Positions 9,179 through 17,866 of a DNA stretch of 64,000 nt are shown piece after piece. The notes beneath the pieces were generated by a model that was not told the origin of the DNA, searched no databases, and saw nothing but the letters and a program-made list of their open reading frames with translations. The stretch covers positions 248,001 through 312,000 of the forward strand of contig NZ_BBYA01000008.1 in the NCBI RefSeq assembly GCF_001050275.1. The letters are read 5' to 3'. Made by a program: the position numbers and the translations under genes. Every line of letters begins with the position of its first letter. Within the stretch, counting starts at the first letter, position 1. The stretch comes from Leptolinea tardivitalis. GTDB taxonomy: Bacteria > Chloroflexota > Anaerolineae > Anaerolineales > Anaerolineaceae.

Positions 9179-9285
9179 GGGGCGTTTTAATTCGTCTCAA
9201 ACGATCTGTGATTCAGGTGGCTTTTTGAATGGAAATGATGACATCCTATCGATTCGATCAGGGATGATTATTATCTTTACATTCA

Positions 9286-9326
9286 AAAAGGACTGCCCAG
9301 AATTGTATTCAATGAGCAGTCCTTTT
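9286..9326. terminator. Orphan terminator-like hairpin
   Basis: Eleven-bp perfect stem AAAAGGACTGC/GCAGTCCTTTT (9286-9296 and 9316-9326) with a 19-base loop and T-rich flanks on both strands. No annotated gene ends here, so it may terminate a small RNA or simply stop read-through. Confidence 0.5.
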
Positions 9327-9563
9327 CTTACCGTCCCCTAACGGATGGAAGAATCATCAGTATGTTTTGGGAAGGAGTATTAAGTATTTCCCGATATAAC
9401 TCTTGCAATTTGGAGGAAAACCATAGTAATATTCAAACATTATGCGATCATTGTGAACGATCACAGTTGAATAAATGTTGGATTGTCGACACCTCTTTCT
9501 ATTTCAGTATAGTTAAATTTCAAAGAAAAAATTGCAAAAATTGTGCAAAAAATCGGCAAATTT

Positions 9564-11714
9564 ATGAATGATCCAACTGAATTACCCCGAAGTGTAATTA
9601 ATTATGATGGCGTTTATTCCTTATTGAAGAATTTAGATAATGACCCGGTATTGGAGAATTCAGCGTTTAAAAATTTGTCTCTGGTAAAAGTATGCCGGAG
9701 GAATAATCCTCTATTTTCAAACAGTCAGGCTATTCGACGGGTTTTTACAGATGTTTTGAATAATCTGGCTGCTGGATCTGAAAAGCATCAATTGTATGCC
9801 TATATATTGAAAGGACGGTTCTGGGATAATTACTCTATTGTTAAAATGACCACATCTGGCCGGTTGGATCAGATGGCTCCCAGAACGTTTTCCAATGAAC
9901 AAAAAAAGGCTATCACTTCGTTCTGTGAAACATTGACAGCTCTGGAACAACAGTGCATAAAAGATAATCCTGAATTGGATATGATCCAATCCGATGACAG
10001 TACTCGGGATAATTCTGATGTTCGCACTTTACAGAACACATCTGGATCAGATACTAAAACAATTGACCATAAAGGACGAAACCGATTATTCATCGCTATT
10101 TTTTCCCTGCTGGTAATTTTTTCATTGATAAACTGGTTTATTACACGTTCCACTAATTTGGATAAGGAAAATTTGTCTGTAGCTTCTCTGCCTGCAACCA
10201 GCACACCAGAAAAAGGAATCGGACAACAAGCATCTACTCCAGAATTGTTGACGGGCAATATTTGCAAAGAGAAGGCAGCGTATCCTGTAAATGTTGCCGA
10301 CAATCAATTTATTCGCAGCCAGGGGATCATTATTTTTAACAAAGATACCACTCCTGGAATTATTAATAATAAAGTCCGAACACTTCAATCTGTTACAAAA
10401 GGTGTCTGGCTGGGTTATTTCGGCACAGAAAAGGATCCTTCCAGCGGAGTTGGTTTTTATGACCGGGAGAATAAGAGACTTCTGGATTGCAGCCAGACCG
10501 GGATCACTGAGGGGGAAAACATCAACGATATTGAAATTGATCGGAAGGGAACTGTCTGGATCGGTATGGAAAAAGGGGGGATTGCCTCCTATAACGGATC
10601 TGTATGGCGACTTTATAAAACTGAGGATGGACTTCCATCAAATTGGATATATGGACTTTATGTAGATAACCAGAATAACATCTGGGCAGCCACGTACAAA
10701 GGAATTGCCCGATTTGATGGTGCCCGATGGAATTTAGTCTACTCAGTGGAAAACAATTCGCTTATCAACGACCGTACACACATAATTACGATGGACAGCA
10801 GCAGTAATATATGGGTTGGATATATCGAAAATGGTGTGAGTGTTTTCCACCCTTCCACAGGAAAATGGGAACATTTCACTCGTGAATCGGGTGACTTATC
10901 AGGGAATAAAATCAGGAATATTGTGGTCCAACCCGGTTCTTCAACCAGTGAGGATACTATCTGGATTGCGACGTTAGATAACGGAATAAGTCAATTTAGA
11001 TCTGGGAAATGGACATCTTTCACAGAAAAGAATGGCCTGCCATCCAACGAAATTCGAGATATTGCCCTTGATAAATATGACCGGTTATGGGCGGCCACAG
11101 ATAAAGGTGTTTATATCTACACCAATGGACGATGGAGCCAATATGACCGTGTAGATACTGTGTATCTGACTTTTGGTGTTGATTGCAAGGGAAAAGAGGG
11201 ATACTGTCTGAATGACGAAGAGGTTTTTACCGGCACATCCAATCTGGGGATCACACATTCCAGAATCCCGCTTCCTGATGAAGGACTGGATGTGTTAAGG
11301 GTATGCTTTATCACGACAGAAGACCATGAAGTATGTCCTGACCTGGTACGGGATGAAGCTCTTAATACGGTGATCGTCAATTATCCACAGCCATTGAAAC
11401 CGGGAGATAAATTTTTTATGAAGGCCGTTGTCTCCCCTCACAATCCATATAAGCTTCTGGAAAGCCGCGGCGATATGCTCATCCATGTTGATGCAGACAG
11501 CAGTTACTTATACGGGGCCTTTGAGAGGATTCCGGTGGCAGGGTCAATCGAATCTGGCCAGGAATTCGCTTTCATCGATACCAATAATCCATTTGTCGCT
11601 CCTGTTCCGGAAGGAAGTACCAGACAAACTTACTTCAGCACCTGGCGGGTATGGATGCAAACCCGGTTGATCGGTCCAAATATTCGTGTTTCATTTACTG
11701 TAGAAAAAGAGTAG
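9564..11714 (+). CDS. Membrane-anchored protein with HTH-like N-terminus and two-component-regulator-type propeller repeats
   Basis: 716 residues from the ATG at 9564; an in-frame GTG at 9543 would add seven. No Shine-Dalgarno sequence helps to decide. Residues about 1-135 form a helical cytoplasmic region with a pattern (LKGRFWDNYSIVKM ... ERTFSN-like, ITSFCETLTALEQQ) that I associate with winged-helix or HTH-like N-termini of Chloroflexota proteins. A single membrane helix (about 174-195) follows, then from about 280 to 525 repeats of the form ..DxxGxxWxGxxxGxxxYxGxxW, as in Reg_prop seven-bladed propellers. The last about 145 residues form a separate beta-rich domain. I infer an extracellular sensor or binding protein with a cytoplasmic adaptor; no enzyme motif is visible. 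Confidence 0.75.
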   Translation: MNDPTELPRSVINYDGVYSLLKNLDNDPVLENSAFKNLSLVKVCRRNNPLFSNSQAIRRVFTDVLNNLAAGSEKHQLYAYILKGRFWDNYSIVKMTTSGRLDQMAPRTFSNEQKKAITSFCETLTALEQQCIKDNPELDMIQSDDSTRDNSDVRTLQNTSGSDTKTIDHKGRNRLFIAIFSLLVIFSLINWFITRSTNLDKENLSVASLPATSTPEKGIGQQASTPELLTGNICKEKAAYPVNVADNQFIRSQGIIIFNKDTTPGIINNKVRTLQSVTKGVWLGYFGTEKDPSSGVGFYDRENKRLLDCSQTGITEGENINDIEIDRKGTVWIGMEKGGIASYNGSVWRLYKTEDGLPSNWIYGLYVDNQNNIWAATYKGIARFDGARWNLVYSVENNSLINDRTHIITMDSSSNIWVGYIENGVSVFHPSTGKWEHFTRESGDLSGNKIRNIVVQPGSSTSEDTIWIATLDNGISQFRSGKWTSFTEKNGLPSNEIRDIALDKYDRLWAATDKGVYIYTNGRWSQYDRVDTVYLTFGVDCKGKEGYCLNDEEVFTGTSNLGITHSRIPLPDEGLDVLRVCFITTEDHEVCPDLVRDEALNTVIVNYPQPLKPGDKFFMKAVVSPHNPYKLLESRGDMLIHVDADSSYLYGAFERIPVAGSIESGQEFAFIDTNNPFVAPVPEGSTRQTYFSTWRVWMQTRLIGPNIRVSFTVEKE

Positions 11715-11745
11715 TAATCTTACAATAATTTGCTTGGGATTTAAT

Positions 11746-11785
11746 CGGTTGACCAATCATATGAAAATTTTGGTCAACCGTTTTT
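11746..11785 (+). terminator. Terminator of the propeller gene
   Basis: Ten-bp stem CGGTTGACCA/TGGTCAACCG (11746-11755, 11771-11780) followed by TTTTTAT, 32 bases after the stop codon. Confidence 0.85.
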
Positions 11786-11913
11786 ATCCCTTCCATTCGA
11801 GGAACCTGCGTATAATTGTTTTGTTGCCTTTCAGGCGGCTCCTGTAGTTTGTATTATGGACATTACAGGTTTATCTTAACCAGACATTTTGTCTGAATCT
11901 TATTCGAGGGATA

Positions 11914-12573
11914 ATGTCGATCGAAGAACTTTGCAATGATGTATACAATATCGCCATGAGGCTGGTACCTGATGGATTGGCTCATGGTGCACAGGGAAAT
12001 ATCAGTGCGTGTGACCGGGCTTCTGGACTTGTGGCAGTTACTCCATCAGCCATTCCTTACCATGTGATGAAACCGGAAGATATCGTGGTAACAGATCTGT
12101 TTGGCAAGGTGGTAAAAGGCAAATGGACACCAACCACTGAAATTCGAATGCATACCATCTTTTACCGTGAAAGAAAAGATGTAAATGCTGTGGTGCATAC
12201 CCATGCCCCGTACGCATCAGTATTTTGTATCACTCATGAACAAATTCCCCCGGTACTCACTGAGGCAGCTTCCTGCCTGACAGGGCCTGTTCCTGTAGCG
12301 CCTTACCGTGCTCCTGGGTCAGTTGAACTGGCTCAGATTGTGTTTGAAACGATTGGTTCTGGTGTGGCGGTACTACTGGCCCAACACGGACTACTGACAG
12401 TCGGAACAACTCTTGCAGAAGCATACGACTCAACCCTTGCAGCCGAAAACACTGCCCGGCTGGTCATCTGGGCGCGTTCGATGGGATCAAAAGTCGTTAC
12501 ACTTGATCCTGAAACTCAAGCACAGGTACGTCAATCGTATATAACCTACTATCATCCTGTTGCCAATCAGTAA
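11914..12573 (+). CDS. Class II aldolase/adducin family protein
   Basis: 219 residues, the usual size for this zinc enzyme fold, which includes fuculose- and ribulose-phosphate aldolases/epimerases and methylthioribulose-1-phosphate dehydratase. Seen: the phosphate-binding glycine segment HGAQGNISA near residue 25, the zinc ligands in VVHTHAPYA near 90-95, a third histidine in LLAQHGLLTVG near 150, and a conserved acidic residue in AENTARL. GAGG precedes the ATG. It stands alone between two terminators, so context gives no substrate. A role in the MtnA/RuBisCO-like locus 40 kb away is possible in principle but unsupported by position. Confidence 0.85.
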   Translation: MSIEELCNDVYNIAMRLVPDGLAHGAQGNISACDRASGLVAVTPSAIPYHVMKPEDIVVTDLFGKVVKGKWTPTTEIRMHTIFYRERKDVNAVVHTHAPYASVFCITHEQIPPVLTEAASCLTGPVPVAPYRAPGSVELAQIVFETIGSGVAVLLAQHGLLTVGTTLAEAYDSTLAAENTARLVIWARSMGSKVVTLDPETQAQVRQSYITYYHPVANQ

Positions 12574-12629
12574 AGAACCAACAGAAATTGTAGTTTTTTA
12601 TCAGTTATTGAATAGTATGTTAATGTTAC

Positions 12630-12665
12630 AAGGGATTGGTCTTATTGAACCAATCCCTTTTTTGC
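12630..12665 (+). terminator. Terminator of the class II aldolase gene
   Basis: Eleven-bp stem AAGGGATTGGT/ACCAATCCCTT (12630-12640, 12649-12659) followed by TTTTTT. The 3' arm overlaps the last codons of the convergent LCP gene. Confidence 0.85.
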
Positions 12666-14075
12666 CCAGTCTTTTCCGATCATCAGGATGATGTCGGTTG
12701 TGGCATCTTGCTGATAATTTGCTTCTATCTGGTGTTCATCAATACCGAACATATCAACCAGATATTGCATCGTATAGACCATCCCTGTATAACTCTTTAG
12801 TTGTGTGACTGTGGAAGAAGCAGGGGACTCAAACACGGCAGTGATATTCAACCCTTTACTCCGCAGATAATCTGCGGTTTTTTCACCCAATCCTTCCACG
12901 CGGCTGGCATTACTGATTTCGATCCGGGCGCCTTCTTCTTTGAGTATTTTTTCCCAATCATCACCGTAGAGCTGCTTTCCTTCAGGGATACTGGTTGAAA
13001 AAATACGGTCGCGCAGTTCATGGATCTTGTCAGGATACGGAATGAGAATATCCAATCCATCAGGGGATTTGGCAAAACTTACCATGTGGGTATCGATTAC
13101 CCCTTTCTGGATATTTTCAGGAGGTATTTGTTCTGCCAGATATGCCAGGCGGATGATTTGATCCAGGGTCAAATCAGTGTGAACGCCTGATGATAATTTT
13201 TTGTAGAGTTCTGGGGCTTTGGCAACCAGGGTTGGCAGCATTTTTAGGTTAACTACCTGGTTGCGGATAGCCATGATGACTTCCTGCTGGCGTTGAGCCC
13301 GATCAAAATCATCAAATTGTGTATATCGGTTGCGGGCATAGGCCAGTGCAACGGCTCCACTTAATGTTTGAGTACCGGCTTCCAGAATGATGGTGTTACC
13401 CGGCCCGACGGGATCAACCTTTATAGGTGTTCTGATTTTCATATCCAGCCCGCCAAGTGCATCGATGAAATCTACAAAAGAATTGAAATCAATCTGAGCG
13501 TAGTAGTCAATGGGAACTCCCAGGAAATTTTCAACAGTCTCTTTTGCCAGTTGTGGCCCCCCACCGGGTAGTTTATAGCGTTCCCCGAGAAAATACGCTG
13601 TATTGATTTTGTAATAATCAAAGCCGGGAATAACTGTCCACATATCGCGGGGAATGGAGAGCATCCCGGCCGTTTTTGAGAGGGGATCAATAGTGACCAG
13701 AATCATAGAATCAGAGCGGGGGGTATCTCCTGCTTCCCAATCACGATAATCCAATCCTAACAGTAATACTGTAACCCGCCGCGAGCCCTTCCATTCTACG
13801 GGTGTCGGTTGAATACTGACAGAAGACATATCCAGGGCGGGATTGGCTACTCTGGTAGATATCGCATTCGGAGTAACCGGGTACTCGGTGAGCAATGGGT
13901 CTACTTCCAAAAGAGGTGAACCGGGTATACTGGTCAGACTCCAGGAGGCTGTAATTGAGCGAACAATCGTATATCCCATCATAGCCGCGGTAACGGTCAA
14001 GATCGCTATAACGATCTGGATGATTAATGTGAGGAAATCACGCCGCTTTTTGATTTTGACTGGTTTGGTTTCCAT
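12642..14075 (-). CDS. LytR-CpsA-Psr family cell-wall glycopolymer transferase
   Basis: 477 residues: short cytoplasmic tail rich in Lys/Arg, one membrane helix (about 16-38), a variable spacer, the LCP domain (about 98-255) with VLLLGLD, the arginine/aspartate motif TPRSDSMIL and the segment SIPRDMW, and a C-terminal LytR_C domain (about 385-470, beginning RIEISNAS). LCP enzymes attach undecaprenyl-linked polymers to peptidoglycan at the outer face of the membrane. A -10-like TAGAAT lies six bases before the ATG and no Shine-Dalgarno sequence is present, so translation may be leaderless. It points to a monoderm-type wall with secondary polymers. Confidence 0.9.
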   Translation of the reverse strand: METKPVKIKKRRDFLTLIIQIVIAILTVTAAMMGYTIVRSITASWSLTSIPGSPLLEVDPLLTEYPVTPNAISTRVANPALDMSSVSIQPTPVEWKGSRRVTVLLLGLDYRDWEAGDTPRSDSMILVTIDPLSKTAGMLSIPRDMWTVIPGFDYYKINTAYFLGERYKLPGGGPQLAKETVENFLGVPIDYYAQIDFNSFVDFIDALGGLDMKIRTPIKVDPVGPGNTIILEAGTQTLSGAVALAYARNRYTQFDDFDRAQRQQEVIMAIRNQVVNLKMLPTLVAKAPELYKKLSSGVHTDLTLDQIIRLAYLAEQIPPENIQKGVIDTHMVSFAKSPDGLDILIPYPDKIHELRDRIFSTSIPEGKQLYGDDWEKILKEEGARIEISNASRVEGLGEKTADYLRSKGLNITAVFESPASSTVTQLKSYTGMVYTMQYLVDMFGIDEHQIEANYQQDATTDIILMIGKDWAKKGLVQ

Positions 14076-14081
14076 ACAGGG

Positions 14082-14087
14082 ATTCTA
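14082..14087 (-). promoter_or_regulatory. Probable -10 element of the LCP gene
   Basis: TAGAAT on the minus strand, six bases from the ATG at 14075. I see no clear -35 match, so this is the weakest of the leaderless candidates in the window. Confidence 0.4.
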
Positions 14088-14115
14088 CCGCTTAAACAAA
14101 AAGGGATTTTGATAG

Positions 14116-14158
14116 AAAAAGATTCCACCTTATTCTGTGCCTAAGGAAAAAAGGAATC
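14116..14158 (-). terminator. Terminator-like hairpin ahead of the LCP gene
   Basis: Imperfect stem made of GATTCC/GGAATC (14121-14126, 14153-14158) and CCTTA/TAAGG (14128-14132, 14142-14146), followed on the minus strand by TTTTTC. It could end the transcript of the upstream prfA-prmC-eamA-tsaC cluster. Confidence 0.5.
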
Positions 14159-14314
14159 TGATTTGTAATGATTGTTACTGGACGACATTTAATACAAAGA
14201 AAAACCGGATGGCTAAAAACTGCCGGGTGGTAATTTATTGAAGTAAAACCATTGTCAATGCAACATCCAGAAGTTTTCGGAATTGTGATTTCATCAAGTC
14301 TTGATCCAAAATGT

Positions 14315-14341
14315 TGGGTCAGGAACTGGCATCCTGACCCA
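14315..14341 (-). terminator. Hairpin at the tsaC stop codon
   Basis: Perfect ten-bp stem TGGGTCAGGA/TCCTGACCCA (14315-14324, 14332-14341) that includes the tsaC stop codon; the minus-strand flank is only moderately T-rich (CATTTTGG), so termination here may be partial. Confidence 0.5.
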
Positions 14342-14951
14342 ATGCGGAAAATATCTCATCATCTGAAATGGCGCCATGTCGCAAGATGACCGGAGGTTCA
14401 ACACTGCAATCCACGATGGTGGAAGGTATCCCACCGGGAACCCTTCCACCATCCAGAATAAGATCAATCCGGCCGTCCAATTGCTGAAGAACATCTTCAG
14501 CAGTCAGTGTATTCGATTTACCGCTCAAATTGGCTGATGTAACTGCCAGTGGACCGCAGTGCTGCAAAACAGTGAGCACCGGGGTGTAATCTGGCATGCG
14601 TACGGCTACTGTTGGTCCGCTGGATAAGTTTTCCGGTAGACTTGCCAGACGGGGAATGATCAGAGTCAATCCACCCGGCCAGAATCGTTTTGCCAGTTTC
14701 TGCGCGTTGGCTGGAACTTCCAGGGCAACCTGATCTAATTGGTTGATATGGTTAACCAGAACCGGAATCGCTTTTTCCGTATCTCGTCCTTTAGCCTGGT
14801 AGATGCGGTCAATAGCAGTTGATGAATGGAGATTGGCTCCCAATCCGTAAACAGTGTCTGTTGGGAAAGCCACGAGTCCACCGGACTCAATGATGCGCAG
14901 GGCTTCTCGCAGCGAAGTAAATGAATCAATGGGAAGAACCCGGGTTTTCAT
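14319..14951 (-). CDS. tsaC: L-threonylcarbamoyladenylate synthase (Sua5/YciO/YrdC family)
   Basis: 210 residues. It makes threonylcarbamoyl-AMP from threonine, bicarbonate and ATP for the t6A37 modification of ANN-decoding tRNAs. Family pattern seen: GGLVAFPTDTVYGLGAN near residue 25-40, the KGR segment in QAKGRDTEKAIPVL, RFWPGGLTLII, VAVRMPDY and the TSANLSGKS motif. The ATG at 14951 has AAGGTG six bases upstream and is preferred over the GTG at 14960. The start lies inside the end of the preceding transporter gene, so the two are translationally coupled. It sits with prfA and prmC, as in many bacteria. Confidence 0.93.
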   Translation of the reverse strand: MKTRVLPIDSFTSLREALRIIESGGLVAFPTDTVYGLGANLHSSTAIDRIYQAKGRDTEKAIPVLVNHINQLDQVALEVPANAQKLAKRFWPGGLTLIIPRLASLPENLSSGPTVAVRMPDYTPVLTVLQHCGPLAVTSANLSGKSNTLTAEDVLQQLDGRIDLILDGGRVPGGIPSTIVDCSVEPPVILRHGAISDDEIFSALGQDASS

Positions 14952-15840
14952 GAAGTTCACCTTTAATAATCGATGGATTTTGCTGGGTGATCATTACACC
15001 AACAATGGCGATCAATCCTCCCAGCAATTGAATTAAGGAGACTGATTCACCGGTAAGAACCGAGAGGATCAGACCAATGATGGGTATCAAATTTATAAAC
15101 GGCGCAGCCAGAGAGGCTTCAACCGAATTCAATGCGAAATTCCAGAAAAAATAGGCCAGAGCTGATGCAACCAAACCAAGATAGGCCAGAGCCAACCAGG
15201 ATATTGGTGCCACAGATGGAAGTCCGCGGTTGATTAGCTCCCAGCCTAAAAACGGCAGCAGCCAGATTAAACCGGTGAAAAAACTTACTGTTGTGGTAAC
15301 AAGAGGATGAATATCTGCCGGAATTTTTCTGCTCTGGATGGTATACACAGCCCAGGCGATGACACTGCCAATAATTAGAAGATTGCCTGCCAGAGTGGAT
15401 TTCCCTGTGGAGGATGGTCCGCCGGAGACCAGCAATACCCCGATGATGGAGAGAGCTATACCAGCCATCCGCTGGCGGGAGATTTGTTCTTTTAGAAACA
15501 GAATGGAAAAAAAAGCAACGGCTGCCGGATTGGCTGCCTGAATCAAGGCGGCATTTGCTGCTGTGGTGCGTTCAAGTCCGGTATTAGAAAGCCCGAAATA
15601 CAACGCAACGCCGGTCAAACCAAAGAGTAGATAATCTTTCTGGAAAAGCATCTTCCATTGAAAACCGTGTTTGAAAGCTATGGGAGTAATAACAATCAAG
15701 GAGATGGCAAACCGAAGAAAAATGATCGTAAATGGACCGATCGAATCCATCAAGTGTTTTGTGATAACAAATGTTGAGCCCCAAATGGTTACAGAGCCGA
15801 TCAATGCCAGAATGCCAGGTTGCAGTTTTATTTGTTTCAT
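14926..15840 (-). CDS. EamA-family (DMT superfamily) membrane transporter
   Basis: 304 residues with ten predicted membrane helices in two homologous EamA halves (about 8-135 and 150-285); the motif WGSTFVITK in the first half and repeated small-residue helices are typical. These are drug/metabolite transporters, often exporters of amino acids, nucleosides or related compounds; the substrate cannot be told from sequence. The gene lies 21 bases after prmC and overlaps tsaC, so it is part of that operon although it has no obvious link to translation. Confidence 0.88.
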   Translation of the reverse strand: MKQIKLQPGILALIGSVTIWGSTFVITKHLMDSIGPFTIIFLRFAISLIVITPIAFKHGFQWKMLFQKDYLLFGLTGVALYFGLSNTGLERTTAANAALIQAANPAAVAFFSILFLKEQISRQRMAGIALSIIGVLLVSGGPSSTGKSTLAGNLLIIGSVIAWAVYTIQSRKIPADIHPLVTTTVSFFTGLIWLLPFLGWELINRGLPSVAPISWLALAYLGLVASALAYFFWNFALNSVEASLAAPFINLIPIIGLILSVLTGESVSLIQLLGGLIAIVGVMITQQNPSIIKGELHENPGSSH

Positions 15841-15861
15841 GATCAGTAATTACCCGGGTTG

Positions 15862-16731
15862 CTAAATTTGAACGGAAACCAACCTGGGGAGGTCAGCCAG
15901 ATCTTTATGCATGGTGACTTGAGCCGTTGGAAAGTATTTTCGCACCAGTGAGGGCGCAGATTCTCCCTGTGAGGCTTCGATTTCCAGAAGGATCAATCCA
16001 CCCGGTCGAAGGTAAGATTGCGATTGTTGGAGCAATTTCTCTATGAGCCGCAAACCATCGATACCCCCATCCAGTGCGAGCAAGGGTTCAAACCGGGCTG
16101 CCGGCAGGTCGGATAATGTATCGGATGGAATATAAGGCAGGTTGGCGCAAATCAAGTCGTATCTGCCAGGTGAATTGGAAAGCAAATCACCGGATAATAC
16201 ATGAATTTGATGGACGACATGATGTTTTTTAGCATTGTGGATAGTCATATCAATTGCCAGTGGATCAACATCAATAGCGTCTATTTGCATGTCATGGATT
16301 TCGGCTGCCAATGTCACAGCAATACAACCCGTTCCACAGCCAACATCCACCGCCAAACGTCTGTCAGGATGATTGTGAAGCCAATCAAAAGCCTGCTCGA
16401 TGAGCAATTCTGTTTCAGGGCGGGGGACTAACAGGCCGGGGCGGACGTCAAAATTGCGACCATAAAATTCCCGTTCTCCTGATAAATATGCAAATGGATA
16501 ACCTTCTATAAGTTGTTGAAGACATGAATCCATCCGAGATTCTTCCGATGCAGAAAGTTCAATCTCAGGATGGGAAATTATCCATGATCTGGATTTTTGC
16601 AGAACAAAAGCACCAACCATCTGTGCTTCAATACCAGGTTGGTTGGTTACTGGCTCCAGCAAATGCCGGGCATTAATCAGCCAGTCTGCCAGCGTCTTAC
16701 TCGGCTGTGGCAGCCAGTCGTTCTGTTTCAT
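15862..16731 (-). CDS. prmC: Peptide-chain-release-factor glutamine N5-methyltransferase
   Basis: 289 residues from the ATG at 16731, which lies inside the end of prfA; the frame is open further upstream but those residues do not look like the family. PrmC methylates the glutamine of the GGQ motif of release factors using S-adenosylmethionine. Helical N-terminal domain about 1-95; SAM-binding motif AVDVGCGTGCIAVTLA near 128. The family's catalytic (D/N)PPY motif reads NLPY here (in ICANLPYIPSD, near residue 193). The overlap with prfA fits the common prfA-prmC pairing and strongly supports the function despite the variant motif. Confidence 0.92.
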   Translation of the reverse strand: MKQNDWLPQPSKTLADWLINARHLLEPVTNQPGIEAQMVGAFVLQKSRSWIISHPEIELSASEESRMDSCLQQLIEGYPFAYLSGEREFYGRNFDVRPGLLVPRPETELLIEQAFDWLHNHPDRRLAVDVGCGTGCIAVTLAAEIHDMQIDAIDVDPLAIDMTIHNAKKHHVVHQIHVLSGDLLSNSPGRYDLICANLPYIPSDTLSDLPAARFEPLLALDGGIDGLRLIEKLLQQSQSYLRPGGLILLEIEASQGESAPSLVRKYFPTAQVTMHKDLADLPRLVSVQI

Positions 16732-17758
16732 CGCGCATTGATAGTTCATCAATAAAGATATCCAACTCACCATCCAGCACACCGACGATATTGAATGATG
16801 AAACATTGATCCGGTGGTCTGTAATACGCGATTGCGGGAAGTTATAGGTACGGATCTTTTCGGAACGTTCACCCGTGCCAACCTGTGAACGGCGGTCAGC
16901 CTCCAGATTCGATATCCTTTTCTGTTCTTCAATTTCATACAGGCGGGCGCGCAGAATGCTCATGGCTCGCAGCTTGTTCTGCAATTGCGATCGTTCATCC
17001 TGACAGGCTACAACAATGCCAGATGGGAAATGAGTGATCCGGACGGCTGTTGAGTTTTTCTGCACATTCTGACCGCCGGCACCGGCGGATTTGTAAACAT
17101 CAATTTTGATATCTGATTCAGGGATTTGAATATCTACGTCTTCCACTTCGGCCAGTACAGCCACGGTTACGGTGGAGGTATGAATTCGTCCAGATGATTC
17201 CGTTGTAGGTACGCGTTGCACACGGTGTACACCAGATTCCCATTTAAGCCGTGAGAAGGCGCCTTTTCCCTTCACCATAAAGATGATTTCTTTGAAGCCG
17301 CCAATACCGGTTTCGTTCTGAGACATAACCTCAACTGACCAGTTCTTACGTTCCGCATAACGGGTGTACATACGGACTAATTCAGCCGCAAACAGGGCAG
17401 CTTCATCGCCGCCGGTACCTGCACGGATTTCGACAATTACATTGCGTTCATCGCGCGGGTCTTTGGGTAGCAATAGAGATTTCAGCTCTTTTTCAATAGA
17501 TTCTATTTTCGGAACCAGTTCCTCAAGATCTGATTCTGCCAGAGCACGCATCTCTTCATCATCGGTCTGGAGAAGCATTTCGGCTTCTTCTTTTTGTTGT
17601 ATTGATTGGCGGTATTCGCGAGTCTTCAGCACAATTGGCTCAATTTCTGCGCGTTCTTTCGCCAGTTCTGCGGCACGCTGATAATCTTCCCCAGTTTCTT
17701 CCAGCAGATGATTGATTTCGTTATAGCGTTCTTCAATTCCCAGTAATTTTTCGAGCAT
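16697..17758 (-). CDS. prfA: Peptide chain release factor 1
   Basis: 353 residues, normal for RF1, which terminates translation at UAG and UAA. The catalytic GGQ motif is in SAGAGGQNVQKNSTAVRITH; the domain 2 recognition tripeptide appears as PTT in RVPTTESSGRIHT, fitting the PxT motif of RF1 rather than the SPF motif of RF2. The ATG at 17758 has AAAGGG at good spacing and is preferred over the upstream ATG at 17773. It heads the prfA-prmC-eamA-tsaC operon and overlaps prmC by 35 bases. Confidence 0.95.
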   Translation of the reverse strand: MLEKLLGIEERYNEINHLLEETGEDYQRAAELAKERAEIEPIVLKTREYRQSIQQKEEAEMLLQTDDEEMRALAESDLEELVPKIESIEKELKSLLLPKDPRDERNVIVEIRAGTGGDEAALFAAELVRMYTRYAERKNWSVEVMSQNETGIGGFKEIIFMVKGKGAFSRLKWESGVHRVQRVPTTESSGRIHTSTVTVAVLAEVEDVDIQIPESDIKIDVYKSAGAGGQNVQKNSTAVRITHFPSGIVVACQDERSQLQNKLRAMSILRARLYEIEEQKRISNLEADRRSQVGTGERSEKIRTYNFPQSRITDHRINVSSFNIVGVLDGELDIFIDELSMRDETERLAATAE

Positions 17759-17815
17759 ATTACCCTTTTCCATTGATCGAAAGCGATTATACCACCGGGG
17801 ATCAGGAACTAAATA

Positions 17816-17845
17816 TTGACAAAAGTAGTAAATGTTTACTATACT
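17816..17845 (+). promoter_or_regulatory. Promoter of the rrf2-cydAB operon
   Basis: TTGACA (17816-17821) and TATACT (17840-17845) with an 18-base spacer, about 21 bases before the regulator's ATG. A 16-bp palindrome fills most of the spacer. Confidence 0.75.
17826..17841. promoter_or_regulatory. Palindromic operator candidate between -35 and -10
   Basis: TAGTAAATGTTTACTA is a perfect 16-bp palindrome lying between the -35 and -10 elements of the rrf2-cydAB promoter and overlapping the first two bases of the -10. A protein bound here would block RNA polymerase. The natural candidate is the Rrf2-type protein encoded directly downstream (autorepression). Confidence 0.6.
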
Positions 17846-17866
17846 AGTACGTGAAAGATATCACAT

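Larger units (their letters stand above)
9133..9563. other. Intergenic region without a convincing gene
   Basis: 430 bases between the tRNA promoter and the propeller gene. It contains the tRNA promoter, an isolated terminator-like hairpin (9286-9326), and an AT-rich stretch. An open frame of 69 codons (9362-9571, plus) has several Cys residues but no Shine-Dalgarno sequence and overlaps the next gene, so I do not call it. Confidence 0.6.

Noticed and set aside
9362-9571. 69-codon plus-strand frame with several cysteines
   Set aside because: No ribosome site, overlaps the next gene, and the cysteines do not form a recognisable zinc motif.
11914-12573. Assigning the class II aldolase as MtnB of the RuBisCO-like locus
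   Set aside because: It is 40 kb away with its own terminators and the family covers many substrates; the link is only speculative.
16732-16938. N-terminal extension of prmC by 69 residues
   Set aside because: It lies entirely within prfA in another frame, does not look like PrmC, and the ATG at 16731 gives a normal-length enzyme.
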